NCBI RefSeq assembly: GCF_023517795.1
Contig: NZ_CP082928.1
Location: forward strand, 1,860,001-1,924,000
Direction of reading: 5' to 3'
From: Pseudomonas fulva
GTDB taxonomy: Bacteria; Pseudomonadota; Gammaproteobacteria; Pseudomonadales; Pseudomonadaceae
Length of the DNA stretch: 64,000 bases
This document shows, piece after piece, positions 41,935 through 51,824 of this stretch (position 1 is its first letter; each line of letters begins with the position of its first letter). The position numbers and the translations under genes were made by a program. The notes below the pieces were generated by a model. It worked only from the letters and a program-made list of their open reading frames with translations. It made no database searches and was not told where the DNA came from.

Positions 41935-42900
41935 TCAGTCCTCGAAGGCGAAGCCGTGGCGGGCCTTGGTTTCGCGGATGGCGCCGAGTACCGCCAGCAG
42001 GCAGTCGTCGCGGTAGCGCTCCAGGTCGGCGAGGCTGCGCTGGCCCTGCTGCACGCTCGTGCCGGCGACCACGTCGTCGATCAGCTGCTCGGTCAGCTCG
42101 GGGGCCTGCAGGTAGGTCCAGGGCAGCTTCAGCGCCGGGCCGAACTGGGCCATGAAGTGGCGCATGCCGGCGTCGCCGCCGGCCAGGGTGTAGGTCAGGA
42201 AGGTGCCCATAAATGACCAGCGCAGGCCGGCGCCGAAACGGATCGCGTCGTCGATCTCGCCGGTGGTGGCCACGCCATCGTTGACCAGATGCAGCGCCTC
42301 GCGCCACAGCGCTTCGAGCAGGCGGTCGGCGATAAAGCCCGGCACCTCCTTGCGCACCTGCAGCGGGCGCATGCCCAACGCGCTGTAGACGGCGATGGCC
42401 GCTTGTACCGCCTCCGGCACGGTGCGCTCGCCGCCGACCACCTCGACCAGCGGCAGCAGGTACACCGGGTTGAACGGGTGGCCGACCACGCAGCGCTCCG
42501 GGTGCTGCGCCTCGGCATAGAACTCGCTGGGCAGCAGACCCGAGGTGCTGGAGCCGATGATCACCTCGGGGCGCGCCGCCTTGCTGATCCGCCCGTGCAA
42601 GTCGAGCTTGAGGTCGAGCCGCTCGGGGGCGCTCTCCTGGATGAAGTCGGCATCGCGCACGCAGGCATCGAGGTCGGCGAAAAAACGCAGGCGGTCCTGC
42701 GACGCACCCGGCGCCAGCCCCTGCTTCTCCAGCGCCGGCCAGGCGTTGGCGATACGGGTGCGCAGGGCCGCTTCGGCGCCGGGCGCCGGATCCCAGGCGT
42801 GCACGTCCAGGCCATGGGCCAGGGCGCGGGCGATCCAGCCAGCGCCAATCACGCCGGTGCCCAGGGCAGCGAAAATCTTGATATCGGTAACGTAGGACAT
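41935..42900 (-). CDS. cdhA: L-carnitine dehydrogenase
   Basis: A 321-residue NAD-dependent enzyme of the 3-hydroxyacyl-CoA dehydrogenase family. The Rossmann motif is [14 protein letters not shown] at about residues 14-27. [11 protein letters not shown] and [18 protein letters not shown] are typical of carnitine dehydrogenases. It oxidises L-carnitine to 3-dehydrocarnitine. Neighbouring thioesterase and BKACE genes support the assignment over a general hydroxyacyl-CoA enzyme. Confidence 0.9.
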   Translation of the reverse strand: MSYVTDIKIFAALGTGVIGAGWIARALAHGLDVHAWDPAPGAEAALRTRIANAWPALEKQGLAPGASQDRLRFFADLDACVRDADFIQESAPERLDLKLDLHGRISKAARPEVIIGSSTSGLLPSEFYAEAQHPERCVVGHPFNPVYLLPLVEVVGGERTVPEAVQAAIAVYSALGMRPLQVRKEVPGFIADRLLEALWREALHLVNDGVATTGEIDDAIRFGAGLRWSFMGTFLTYTLAGGDAGMRHFMAQFGPALKLPWTYLQAPELTEQLIDDVVAGTSVQQGQRSLADLERYRDDCLLAVLGAIRETKARHGFAFED

Positions 42901-42920
42901 GGCAGGCTCCAGGCGACGGC

Positions 42921-43805
42921 TCAGCGTTTTTTCAGGTTCATCTTTGCCCGACCTTCGGCCGGGCTGAGCACACGGCCGCCAAGGCGCTCGATGATCTCCA
43001 CCGCCCGCCCGACCAGCGAGCCGTTGCTGGCCGGCACGCCCTTGTCCAGCCAGATGTTGTCTTCCAGGCCCACGCGCACGTTGCCGCCCAAGAGCATGGC
43101 CTGGGCGAGCATCGGCATCTGCATGCGGCCGATGCCGAAGCCGGCCCAGGTCAGGCCTGGCGGCAGGTTGTCGACCATCGCCTTCATGGTCGCGGTATCC
43201 GCCGGCGCGCCCCAGGGGATGCCCAGGCACAGCTGGATCAGCGGGTCGTCGAGCAGGCCTTCCTTGAGCATCTGCTTGGCGAACCACAGGTGGCCGGTGT
43301 CGAAGATCTCCAGCTCGGCCTTCACGCCCAGCTCGGTGATGCGCTTGGCGCCGGCGCGCAGCTGCGCCGGGGTGGACACGTAGATGAAGTCGCCATCGCC
43401 GAAATTCAGGGTGCCGCAGTCCAGGGTGCAGATTTCCGGGCGCAGCGCTTCGATATGGGCCAGGCGGGTCAGCGGACCGACCAGGTCGGTGCCGGTGCCG
43501 AACTCCAGCGGCTGCTCGCCCTTGCCGATCTCCAGGTCGCCGCCCATACCGGCGGTGAGGTTGATGATCACGTCGGTGTCGCTTTCGCGAATGCGTTCTA
43601 CCAGCTCGCGGTACAGCGCCACGTCGCGGCTCGGCTTGCCGGTGTGCGGATCACGCACATGGCAGTGGGCGACGGTGGCACCGGCCTTGGCCGCCTCGAT
43701 GGCGGCCTCGGCGATCTGTTTCGGCGTGACGGGAATGGCCGGATGGCGGCCGACGGTGTCGCCGGCGCCGGTGACCGCGCAAGTGATGATTACGTCATGA
43801 TTCAC
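42921..43805 (-). CDS. cdhC: 3-Dehydrocarnitine cleavage enzyme (BKACE/DUF849)
   Basis: A 294-residue TIM-barrel zinc enzyme of the beta-keto acid cleavage (BKACE) family. Signatures are the N-terminal CAVTGAGDT, the zinc motif HCHVRDP and the later GLEDNIWL. With acetyl-CoA it converts dehydrocarnitine into betainyl-CoA and acetoacetate. The GTG start was chosen because GAGGAG lies 6 bases upstream and the family starts with NHDVIITCA. It is second in the operon from the binding-protein gene. Confidence 0.9.
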   Translation of the reverse strand: MNHDVIITCAVTGAGDTVGRHPAIPVTPKQIAEAAIEAAKAGATVAHCHVRDPHTGKPSRDVALYRELVERIRESDTDVIINLTAGMGGDLEIGKGEQPLEFGTGTDLVGPLTRLAHIEALRPEICTLDCGTLNFGDGDFIYVSTPAQLRAGAKRITELGVKAELEIFDTGHLWFAKQMLKEGLLDDPLIQLCLGIPWGAPADTATMKAMVDNLPPGLTWAGFGIGRMQMPMLAQAMLLGGNVRVGLEDNIWLDKGVPASNGSLVGRAVEIIERLGGRVLSPAEGRAKMNLKKR

Positions 43806-43875
43806 GGTCGATCTCCTCATTATTCGGGGCGAACGCCGCCCCCGCACGTGGCACGGTGATGAAAGGGCGGTGTGA

Positions 43876-44811
43876 TTACTGAGTGAGTTTCAGGGCCTGG
43901 GCAGCGGGTTTGCCATCGCGCGTGGTAACGCCGTCGAGCCAGCCGCTGACGACCTGGGGATTGGCGGCGATCCACTCGCGCGCCACCTTGCCCGGCGCCT
44001 GGCGATCCATGATCGGCTGCATCAGTTCGGCCTCCTGCTCACTGTTGAAACGCAGGCTGGTAAGCAGGCGATTGGCGTTGGGGCAACGCTGGGCGTAATC
44101 CGGCGAAGTCACGGTGGACACCGTGGCGGCGCCATCGTTGGGACCGAACACGTCCTCGGTACCGGTCAGGTAGGTGATCGGCATCTGCAGGTTCATCGGG
44201 TGCGGCTTCCAGCCAAAGAACACCACCGGCTTGCCGTTGCGCACCGCGCGGCCGACGGCGGCGAGCATGCCCGCCTCGCTGGACTCCACCAGCTTGAATT
44301 CGCCGAGGCCGAACCGGTTGCCGTCGATCATCTTCTGGATCGCCGTATTGGCGCCCGAGCCGGCATCGATGCCGTAGATCTTGCCGTCGAGCTGGTCCTT
44401 GAAGCGGGCGATATCGGCCAGGGTCCTGATGCCCTGCTCGGCGGCATAGGTCGGTACGGCAAGCACCGCCACGGCGTCGTTCAGCGACGGCTGCTCGGCC
44501 ACTTTCACGGCACCGGCGTCGAGAAAGGGTTTGATGTTGTCATCCATGATCGGCTTCCAGTAGCCGAGAAAGGCGTCGACCTGACCCTTCTGGATGCCGG
44601 CGAAGATGATCTGCTGGGAGGCCTGGGCCTGTTTGGTTTCATAGCCGAGCCCCTGCAGCAGCTCGCTGGCCACGGCGGTGGTGGCGACCACATCGGTCCA
44701 GCCGACGGCGCCGAGGCGCACGGTCTTGCAACTGGCGTCTTCGGCGGCCAGCAGGGGTGAACTGAACAGGGTGAAGGTGCAGCATGCTGCGAAGGCGGTG
44801 AGCGCTTTCAT
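43876..44811 (-). CDS. caiX: Periplasmic carnitine/betaine-binding protein (CaiX-like)
   Basis: A 311-residue protein with a Sec signal ([22 protein letters not shown]) and an OpuAC/ProX-type ligand fold. The segment GYWKPIMDD and the aromatic [10 protein letters not shown] are quaternary-amine cage residues. CaiX delivers carnitine to the Cbc ABC transporter. It is the first gene of the carnitine operon, divergent from the GlxA-type regulator, so the 191-base gap holds the shared promoter region. Confidence 0.88.
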   Translation of the reverse strand: MKALTAFAACCTFTLFSSPLLAAEDASCKTVRLGAVGWTDVVATTAVASELLQGLGYETKQAQASQQIIFAGIQKGQVDAFLGYWKPIMDDNIKPFLDAGAVKVAEQPSLNDAVAVLAVPTYAAEQGIRTLADIARFKDQLDGKIYGIDAGSGANTAIQKMIDGNRFGLGEFKLVESSEAGMLAAVGRAVRNGKPVVFFGWKPHPMNLQMPITYLTGTEDVFGPNDGAATVSTVTSPDYAQRCPNANRLLTSLRFNSEQEAELMQPIMDRQAPGKVAREWIAANPQVVSGWLDGVTTRDGKPAAQALKLTQ

Positions 44812-45002
44812 GATGGGGCTCCTCAACGGTTTAGTCTGGTTCTTAGTACCGTGTGACCGGAACGGCTGAATTCCGATGAGCCCACCTTACGCAGTTGCCT
44901 GGCCTACGATTCGCACTATATCGACATAAAACCAGAACATACCGACTTGATTAGCCGTCAGCCGTGCCGTTAGATGACGGCTTCTCGCACCGGAGCGCCG
45001 CC

Positions 45003-45974
45003 ATGGCCCACCCCTTCTGCTTTCTGCTGCTGCCCGGCTTTTCGATGATGGGGCTGATGTCGGCCATCGAACCGCTGCGAGTCGCCAATCGCTTTCACGC
45101 GCCCCATTACCAGTGGCGCCTGCTCAGCGAAGACGGCGAGGCGGTGCCGGCCAGCAATGGCATGTCGCTCAATGTCGATGGCCCCCTGGAGCACGATGTG
45201 GCGGGCAGCACGCTGTTCGTGGTCGCCGGTTTCGAGCCGCTGGCCAGCTTCGGTCCGCAACTGGCCAGCCGCCTGCGCCGTGCCGACCGTGAGTGCCTGG
45301 TGCTCGGCGCCATCGATACCGGCAGCTTCGTGCTGGCCGAGGCCGGGCTGCTGGACGCCCGGCAGCGCTTCACCCTGCACTGGGAGGCGCTGGACGCCTT
45401 TCGGGAACGTTATCCACAGCTGCAGCCGACCCAGGAGCTGTTCGAGATCGACGGCCGGCGCATCACCAGCGCTGGCGGCACCAGCAGCCTGGACCTGATG
45501 CTCGGGCTGATCGGCCGCGACCATGGCGAGGCGCTGTCGATCCAGGTGTCCGAGCAGTTCGTGCTGGGCCGCATCCGCACCCGGCTGGATCACCAGCGCA
45601 TGCAGATCAGCAGCCGCTATGGCATCCATGACAAGAAGCTGGCCCTGGTGATCGGCGAAATGGAGCGCTGCACCGAGGCGCCACGAAGTCCGCAGCAACT
45701 GGCCGACACGGCAGGCATCGGCACCCGCCAGCTGGAGCGGCTGTTTCGCCAGCATCTGAACACCACGCCGGTCACCTTCTACCTCGCCCTGCGCCTGGAC
45801 AAGGGCCGTCAGCTGCTGCGCCAGAGCGACCTCAGCGTGCTGGAGGTAGCCCTGGCCTGCGGCTTCGAGTCGGCCTCTTACTTCGCCCGCCGCTACCGCG
45901 CGCGCTTTGCGGTCAGCCCGCGGCAGGATCGGCGCGAGGCCGCGCCGAGGTCAGGCCTGGCGCCGCATGCCTAG
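45003..45974 (+). CDS. cdhR: GlxA family transcriptional regulator (CdhR-like)
   Basis: A 323-residue protein. An N-terminal DJ-1/PfpI-like sensor domain (about residues 1-190, FCFLLLPGFSMMGLMSAIEPL) precedes an AraC-type double helix-turn-helix (TAGIGTRQLERLFRQHL and LEVALACGFESASYFARRYRARF). CdhR activates carnitine catabolism in Pseudomonas. Its divergent position to caiX-cdhC-cdhA-cdhB fits. It converges with the giant gene B, 23 bases away. Confidence 0.88.
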   Translation: MAHPFCFLLLPGFSMMGLMSAIEPLRVANRFHAPHYQWRLLSEDGEAVPASNGMSLNVDGPLEHDVAGSTLFVVAGFEPLASFGPQLASRLRRADRECLVLGAIDTGSFVLAEAGLLDARQRFTLHWEALDAFRERYPQLQPTQELFEIDGRRITSAGGTSSLDLMLGLIGRDHGEALSIQVSEQFVLGRIRTRLDHQRMQISSRYGIHDKKLALVIGEMERCTEAPRSPQQLADTAGIGTRQLERLFRQHLNTTPVTFYLALRLDKGRQLLRQSDLSVLEVALACGFESASYFARRYRARFAVSPRQDRREAAPRSGLAPHA

Positions 45975-45997
45975 TAGCCCGAGCGGCGCTGTCGACC

Positions 45998-48900
45998 TCA
46001 GCTCACCTGCTCCAGCCACTTGTCGACGTCCTTGCGGCTGATCTTGCCGTCTGCCTTGGTGTTGTTGGGGTGGAAGCGGATGGTGTCGAGGAACTCGAAG
46101 AACTCCTTGTTCTCCATCAGGAAGCGCACCGCATCGATGTCTTCCTTGGAGTTGTCGAAGCGGTCGTCGCCCTTGAGCAGCTTGTTGAAATCCTTGTCGC
46201 TGATGATGTCGTCGCTGCCCTGCCACTGCTCCCAGTTGTCGACGATCCGGTCGATCTTGTCCTTGTTGTCGCGGTAGAAATCGGCGTCGAACTTGTCGTT
46301 GTAGGTGACCAGGTCCTGCATATTGTCGGTGAACCAGTCATCGTCGATCTTGCCGTCCTTCTCGACCTTCTCGGTGAATTCCTTGTAGTGCTCGGGCTGC
46401 GCTTCCCAGACCGGAATGTCCTCGGGGTACCAGGCGTCGAAGCGGTCCTCGTACTTTCCTTCGTAGTAGTTGTACTCGTAGCTCATGTGCACCAGGTAGT
46501 TGAGCTTGTCGCCCCACTCTTTCTCCAGCACACCGTCCTTGTCCAGTTCGCGGAAATAGTCGCGCACCTTCTCGACGGTCTCCTCGCTCTTCTTCAGGGC
46601 CACCACGCCACCGATGATGGCGCCGATGAAACCGAGCACCGCGCCCACGCCGCCGGCAGCGGCGCCCACCACCCCGGCCACCGCCGACGAGCCCACGCCG
46701 ATGGCCGCAGCCAGGCCGGCACCGCCCATCACCAGCCCTGCGGTGCCGCCAACCAGCTGCAGGCTCTTGGCCGCGAACTGCTCCGGCGTGCCGCCTTCCT
46801 TGCGCAGTTTGTCGATGCCCATACCGCCAAGCACCAGATCCAGCACCCCGCCCACCACGTCGGCGGCGCCGCCGATGGTCGACAGCGCGCCGCCCACCCA
46901 GCGCAGCCGGTCGGCCTCGGGCACCTTGCTCAACTCAGGGTTCCTGTCGGTGACGCTGAGGAAGCTGCTGCGCGCCGCGTCCTGCTGCTCCGGCGGCAGT
47001 TGTTCGATCAGGTCCTCGACTCTCGGCCGTGATTTACGGGTGGTGTCATCGAACTCCTGCCAGAAACTGTCGGCGGTGAACTTGTCACCCATATCGAGCT
47101 GGGGCAGCTCCTTGAGGTTATCGAGCTTCTGCTGCCGTTCCTTGAGTTCGATGGCGTCGGTTTCCGACACGTCCTTGGGCTTGAAGTGCTTGTCCCAGAC
47201 GGTTTCCTTGAGGCTCTTGCCTAGCCCCAGCGAGTCCGCAACGCCTGGCTTGCGGAACAGTTCTTCGTAGGCACCCGTAACCATGACGGCCATCGGTGAG
47301 ATCATGCTGATGGTAGTCACGAAGTTCTTGGCCGCCTCGATACGCTCGGCCGGCGTGTCGCCGAAGTTCAGCCCGCCATCGGAGAGCTTGTAGATCCCGG
47401 CGACCATCGAGATCAACCCGGCACCGGAACTCAGTACCCCGGTCTTGCCAAGCTTGCCCAGTACCCCGGCGACACCGTCGCGCTCGGCCAGGGGGACCTT
47501 CTGCACGGCTTTTTCAATCTTCTCGGCGGTGATGGCGCCGCCATTCCCCGAGGGATCCTTGATGCTCTCGGTGGCGCTGTCCTTGAGCAGCTGGGTCAGC
47601 GGCTCCCGGGAATTTTCCGCCGCGGTGACCAGCTTCTGTTCCTCGGCATTCAGCTCGGGCTTGGCCTGGCCCTTCTCCTTGCCGCCGCCAAAGAAGTAGT
47701 TGTAGATGTCGGTGCCGCGTTTGGTACCCAGCACCGAGGTCATCATGGTGGTGAGCAGCGTGGAGACCATGTCGGTGGTGGCCTTGTCGATGTTCTCCTC
47801 GCCCACGCCGTCGATGCCATCCTTGTACAGCTCGTTGAGCTGCTCGATGGGAATGCCGAACTTGAACTCGGTGTCGATCTGCGCCGCCAGTTCGGAATCA
47901 AGAAGGCTCAGTGACTGCATGTCGGCGGCGTAGCGCGCCGCTGCGCCTTCAGGATTGTCCTTCTCCAACGCCTCGAGCGCCTCCTTGTACTCGGGGTCGC
48001 GCAGGGTCTCGGCCAACTTGTCCTTGAAGCCGTCCTTGTCCTCGACCTTGTCGATCGCCTCCTTGAGGAAGCGCTCGTTGTCGGCGGCGATGTCCTCGTC
48101 GGTCATCAGCGCCAGCAGCTCCTCACCGAGCTTGCCCTCGTCCACCAGCCCGCGCATTTCGGACGGACTCATTTCCTTGGGGTCTTTGCCGTAGCTGGTA
48201 TTGGTGGTGCCGCTGAACGCGCCGTTGGTGGTGGTGTAGGGCAGGAACTGGAAGCCGCCATTGAGCATCGCCCGGGCCTCGAGCAGGCGCAGGTACTTGG
48301 CCTCCTTGGAGTCGGCGGGCTTGTCCTTGTAGGCCTCCTTGAGATTGTCGTAGTAGAGCTCGCCGACGGTCTTGGCCTTGCCGTCCTTCTTCTCGCTGGT
48401 TTCGGCGAGCATCAGGTCGGTTTCCTTGGCGGGCGGCAGGTCGCGGTCCTCGAACGCCTTGTCGACGGCGCCCTGCTGCTTCTCGGCCTGCACCCCGCTG
48501 AGGTTGGCGAAATGCTCGGGGGTGACGCTCTCGATCACGATGAACTTGCCCTTCCGGGGCGTTTCCACGGCCAGCACACCAGGCGCCAGGGTTTCCACCT
48601 TGGTGTCGTCGGTAACCACCGGAATATCATCCCGGCCGCTCATCACCTTGTAGCCGTCATCGTCGATCTTGTTCTCGATCTTGTCGCGGGTCTCGGCCAG
48701 CTCCTTGACCTTCTTGTAGGCTTCCGGCGAGACCTCCTTGGACACCGCGTACTTCTTGCCATCGGCCGTGGTGAACAGCGCCGTGTCGTTCGCCCCATAG
48801 GCACCGTTGTCGTCGACGGTCAGCTGAAAGCCGTTGCCGGGGTGATAAACCGCCGCGCTCATGTCCATGTAGCCGTCTTCGATGAAGCGCAGATCCCCCA

Positions 48901-49387
48901 GCTCGGGTATCTCGTCGGCGGAGGTGACCACCTCGAAACCACCGGCCTCGCGCTGGCCAAGCCAGTTTTCATGCTCCTCGGACAGCTCCTTCTCGGTCCA
49001 GGCCGGTGGCCCGGGGACGTCACCGGCATCCAGTTTTTCCTTGGCCACCTCATGCAGCCGCGGGTTGACGCCGGCGTGCACCAGAACCTGATCACCGTTT
49101 TTCATGGTCACCAGCAGCAGGTCGTCCCAGAGCATGAGACGGTGGCCGCTGGACGACAGCCACTCGGTCTCGACGTTGGCGATGTCCTCCTCCTTCCACT
49201 GGTGATTGCTCTCGGCCAGTGGCGGCTTGCCGTCCAGATAGGGGCCGCGGTACTCCTTGTAGGCCTCGATGCCTTCCTTGTCGAGCTGCCCGCCCTTGCT
49301 CTGCGCTTCACGCAGCTTGTCGTCGAAATCGGTATCGCCGGTTTGTCCGGTCACGCGTTCTGGTCTTGTTGTATCGATGGTGCTCAT
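45998..49387 (-). CDS. Giant HrpF/NolX/HrpK-like T3SS protein B (1129 aa)
   Basis: A 1129-residue acidic protein without a Sec signal, paralogous to the 1332-aa protein at 37194. The N-terminal third has repeated beta modules of the type TADGKKYAVSKEVSPEAYKKV. A hydrophobic segment lies near residues 640-665 (GVLSSGAGLISMVAGIYKL), and a glycine/alanine-rich double hydrophobic region at about 832-929. The C-terminal ~95 residues have one EF-hand-like module ending DGKISRKDVDKWLEQV. Such translocator-like features match NolX/HrpF/HrpK. It lies nearest the secretion genes and divergent from the regulator. ATG at 49387 is preferred over an upstream in-frame start that adds 50 unrelated residues. 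Confidence 0.6.
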   Translation of the reverse strand: MSTIDTTRPERVTGQTGDTDFDDKLREAQSKGGQLDKEGIEAYKEYRGPYLDGKPPLAESNHQWKEEDIANVETEWLSSSGHRLMLWDDLLLVTMKNGDQVLVHAGVNPRLHEVAKEKLDAGDVPGPPAWTEKELSEEHENWLGQREAGGFEVVTSADEIPELGDLRFIEDGYMDMSAAVYHPGNGFQLTVDDNGAYGANDTALFTTADGKKYAVSKEVSPEAYKKVKELAETRDKIENKIDDDGYKVMSGRDDIPVVTDDTKVETLAPGVLAVETPRKGKFIVIESVTPEHFANLSGVQAEKQQGAVDKAFEDRDLPPAKETDLMLAETSEKKDGKAKTVGELYYDNLKEAYKDKPADSKEAKYLRLLEARAMLNGGFQFLPYTTTNGAFSGTTNTSYGKDPKEMSPSEMRGLVDEGKLGEELLALMTDEDIAADNERFLKEAIDKVEDKDGFKDKLAETLRDPEYKEALEALEKDNPEGAAARYAADMQSLSLLDSELAAQIDTEFKFGIPIEQLNELYKDGIDGVGEENIDKATTDMVSTLLTTMMTSVLGTKRGTDIYNYFFGGGKEKGQAKPELNAEEQKLVTAAENSREPLTQLLKDSATESIKDPSGNGGAITAEKIEKAVQKVPLAERDGVAGVLGKLGKTGVLSSGAGLISMVAGIYKLSDGGLNFGDTPAERIEAAKNFVTTISMISPMAVMVTGAYEELFRKPGVADSLGLGKSLKETVWDKHFKPKDVSETDAIELKERQQKLDNLKELPQLDMGDKFTADSFWQEFDDTTRKSRPRVEDLIEQLPPEQQDAARSSFLSVTDRNPELSKVPEADRLRWVGGALSTIGGAADVVGGVLDLVLGGMGIDKLRKEGGTPEQFAAKSLQLVGGTAGLVMGGAGLAAAIGVGSSAVAGVVGAAAGGVGAVLGFIGAIIGGVVALKKSEETVEKVRDYFRELDKDGVLEKEWGDKLNYLVHMSYEYNYYEGKYEDRFDAWYPEDIPVWEAQPEHYKEFTEKVEKDGKIDDDWFTDNMQDLVTYNDKFDADFYRDNKDKIDRIVDNWEQWQGSDDIISDKDFNKLLKGDDRFDNSKEDIDAVRFLMENKEFFEFLDTIRFHPNNTKADGKISRKDVDKWLEQVS

Positions 49388-50084
49388 CGGCTTTGCGCTC
49401 CGGCTCGATAAGTGGACAAGGTCGCAAAACGGCGCTGCGCTCCTTGTGCGAAAGAAGGTGGCTATGGCACTTGTTGAACGGCGCAGGCCAATGCGTGATG
49501 CACCGTCGGTTGACGGAAACGAGAACGGTGCACGCAAAAAGCGCGGTCTGCTGCCCTCTCATTCAAGCAATCGTCACATTGATGTAACAACCTGATCGCG
49601 AAGGATTTCGCAGCTTTTCACGGCGACATATGGCCCTTAACAGGACAGGAGGGCGGCGCTGAACAGACTGTCAGGAGCAACGCGACATGCCACCGACCAC
49701 GCTCGCCGCACTTGCCTCGGGTCGGATTCCCGAACAGCTTTTGCGGCGCTATCCGAAGTTCCGAACGGGCTCGGCCGGCCAGACTGCCGCTGCCATTGAC
49801 AATCAATCAGTTAGCAATCGCCGAGAAGGCTTCCAGCGCGGCACGTTAATTGCGAAGTACACCCCGCCTCTGATCGACACCGCTTTGCAGCACTGCGGTG
49901 ATATACAAAAACAAGTACGTTCTGGAGGGATCTTCTTGCCTATTCAAACTGCCGCACCGGCACGTTCCGCCAGCGACCGCCGCGTCGGGCCTCCATGCGA
50001 ACCGAACCCGAGCATGACCTGGTGCGCCTGTGCGCAACCGTCACCAGTGCGTACAACAACCATAATCCTCGAGGGACTATAGGC
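49388..50084. other. 697-base divergent gap between giant gene B and the regulator
   Basis: The gap is locally less GC-rich than its neighbours. It holds an inverted repeat at 49499-49532, a TTGACA hexamer at 49796 with no good -10 at standard distance, and a 131-codon open frame (49687-50082) ending 2 bases before the regulator. That frame has an AGGAG before its ATG but a composition unlike a normal protein here. Promoters for both flanking genes must lie in it. Confidence 0.5.
49499..49532. promoter_or_regulatory. Inverted repeat upstream of giant gene B (candidate operator)
   Basis: TGCACCGT (49499-49506) and ACGGTGCA (49525-49532) are perfect mirror halves spaced by 18 bases. The site is about 110-145 bases upstream of the ATG of protein B. 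It could be bound by the adjacent OmpR-type regulator; this is an inference from position only. Confidence 0.4.
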
Positions 50085-51815
50085 ATGTATTCGACCACTC
50101 TCGGCACCACCACGCCGACCGAGACGCCTTACGACCATGCACCATTCAGCAGCGAAGGCGCCGTGCGGTTCGGCGCCTTCATCCTCTACCCACGCCAGCA
50201 CCTGCTGCTCAAGCACGGTGAACCGGTCAGCCTGGGCAGCCGTGCGCTGGATTTGCTGATCGCCATGGCAGCGCGGCCGGGAGAGCTGCTGGAGAAATCC
50301 GAGCTGATCGCCTGCGCCTGGCCGAAGGTCATCGTCGAAGAGTGCAACCTGCGTGCGCAGATCGTCGCCCTGCGCCGGGTGCTCAGCGAGGACGAAACCG
50401 GCTTCGAATACATCGTGACCGTGCCGGGCCGGGGCTACCGCTTCGTGGCGCATACCGAGCCCTATGCGGCCGGTAGCGAGCCCGCCATGACGGAACGTCT
50501 GCAGTCGCTGCCCAGCCTGATCACCCGGCCACTGGGCCGTGATACGGTGCTGCAGCGCCTGGCCGAGCAGCTGCAGCACACGCGCCTGGTATCCCTGGTG
50601 GGCCCTGGCGGCATCGGCAAGAGCACCGTGGCATTGGCGCTCGGCAATCAGCTCGCCGGCGACATGCCCCATGGCACCTGCTTCGTCGACCTCAGCGAAA
50701 TCGACGACAACAACCGCATCCCTCACGCCCTGGCCGCAGCCCTGGGCCTGCCGGCCAGCAGCGATCCCCTGCGTGAAGTGGTGCAGCACCTGCAGCAACG
50801 ACGCCAACTGCTGATTCTCGACAATTGCGAGCAGGCCCTGGACGGCACGGCGCTGGTGGTGGAAACCCTGCTCAAGTGGACCCCCGATTGCGCCATCCTG
50901 ACCACCAGCCGCGAGCCGCTGCGCGCAGCCGGTGAGCAGATCGAGCGCCTGCTGCCCCTGCAGCTGCCCGCCGCCTGCGAGCACCCCAATGCCGAACAGG
51001 CGCTGGGGTATCCGGCCATCGAGCTGTTCGTGGAACGGGTGCAGGCCAGCGACACGGCCTTCACCCTCAATGACGGCAACGTGGCGGACGTGATCAACAT
51101 CTGCCGCAAGCTCGACGGCATTCCCCTGGATATCGAAATCGCCGCGACCCGGGTCAGCGCCTTTGGCCTGGAGCCCCTGGCCGAGCTGCTCGATGGTGAG
51201 TTCCGCCTGCAGATGGAAGGCCGCCGTACCGCACCGCCCCGTCATCGCTCGCTGCGTGCCACCCTGGACTGGTCCTACCAGACCCTGGCACCAGCCGAGC
51301 AGGCCATGCTGCGGCTGGTGGCGATCTTCAACGGCACCTTCACCCTGAACGCCGTGCGCGCGCTGGTCGAAGGCGACGCGGTGCTGTCGGGCGACCCCCT
51401 GCCGCTGATCGAAAGCCTGGTGGACAAGTCCCTGCTGATCGCCCACCGCGATGACACCCTCAAGTACTACCAGATGCCCAAGAGCGAGCGCCTCTATGCC
51501 CTGGAGAAGCTCGACCAGACCGGCAGCACCCAGCGCCTCGTCGCCCGCCATGCGGCCTACGCCCTGGGGGTGGTGAAGAAGGCGGCCAGCCAGCTCGACG
51601 CCGTGGTGCCGGAAGCCTGGAAGAACCTCTACGGTGCGGAGAGCGACACCATCCGCTCGGCGCTCACCTGGGCCTGTTCCACCGATGGCAACCAGTCCCT
51701 GGGCCTGGAACTCACCCTGGCCGCCCTCGGCCTCGGCCCCTACCGTGATCGCTCGTCGCGCCCCCGGGTGGAGGAGCCGGCAGCCCAGGAGCCGTTGCGC
51801 TACCAGGTTCGCTGA
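50085..51815 (+). CDS. OmpR-type winged-helix / NB-ARC-like ATPase regulator
   Basis: A 576-residue protein. Residues about 27-122 form an OmpR/PhoB-type DNA-binding domain (LGSRALDLLIAMAARPGE, ending VPGRGYRFVA). A STAND/NB-ARC-like ATPase follows, with Walker A GPGGIGKST at 173-181, Walker B LLILDNCEQ at 242-250 and TTSREPLRA as sensor. Members of this group usually continue with a long repeat-containing sensor region. Here the protein ends soon after the ATPase, with a Pro/Arg-rich tail, so it may be truncated. Its place between sctU and giant gene B makes it the candidate regulator of the secretion locus. The start has GAGGGA upstream. Confidence 0.75.
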   Translation: MYSTTLGTTTPTETPYDHAPFSSEGAVRFGAFILYPRQHLLLKHGEPVSLGSRALDLLIAMAARPGELLEKSELIACAWPKVIVEECNLRAQIVALRRVLSEDETGFEYIVTVPGRGYRFVAHTEPYAAGSEPAMTERLQSLPSLITRPLGRDTVLQRLAEQLQHTRLVSLVGPGGIGKSTVALALGNQLAGDMPHGTCFVDLSEIDDNNRIPHALAAALGLPASSDPLREVVQHLQQRRQLLILDNCEQALDGTALVVETLLKWTPDCAILTTSREPLRAAGEQIERLLPLQLPAACEHPNAEQALGYPAIELFVERVQASDTAFTLNDGNVADVINICRKLDGIPLDIEIAATRVSAFGLEPLAELLDGEFRLQMEGRRTAPPRHRSLRATLDWSYQTLAPAEQAMLRLVAIFNGTFTLNAVRALVEGDAVLSGDPLPLIESLVDKSLLIAHRDDTLKYYQMPKSERLYALEKLDQTGSTQRLVARHAAYALGVVKKAASQLDAVVPEAWKNLYGAESDTIRSALTWACSTDGNQSLGLELTLAALGLGPYRDRSSRPRVEEPAAQEPLRYQVR

Positions 51816-51824
51816 GCACAGCCC

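Noticed and set aside
49387..49537. N-terminal extension of giant protein B by 50 residues
   Set aside because: The extra residues are Arg/Ser/Phe-rich, unlike the acidic protein, and cover the putative promoter and operator; MSTIDTTRP has a GGAG upstream.
49758..49800. Second hrp box before the regulator or giant gene B
   Set aside because: GGAACT occurs on the minus strand near 49760 but no CCACNNA follows at 15-17 bases; another partial (CCACTTA near 49410) lacks the GGAACC half.
49944..51551. 535-codon minus-strand open frame
   Set aside because: Antisense to the wHTH/ATPase regulator, which has clear Walker motifs on the plus strand.
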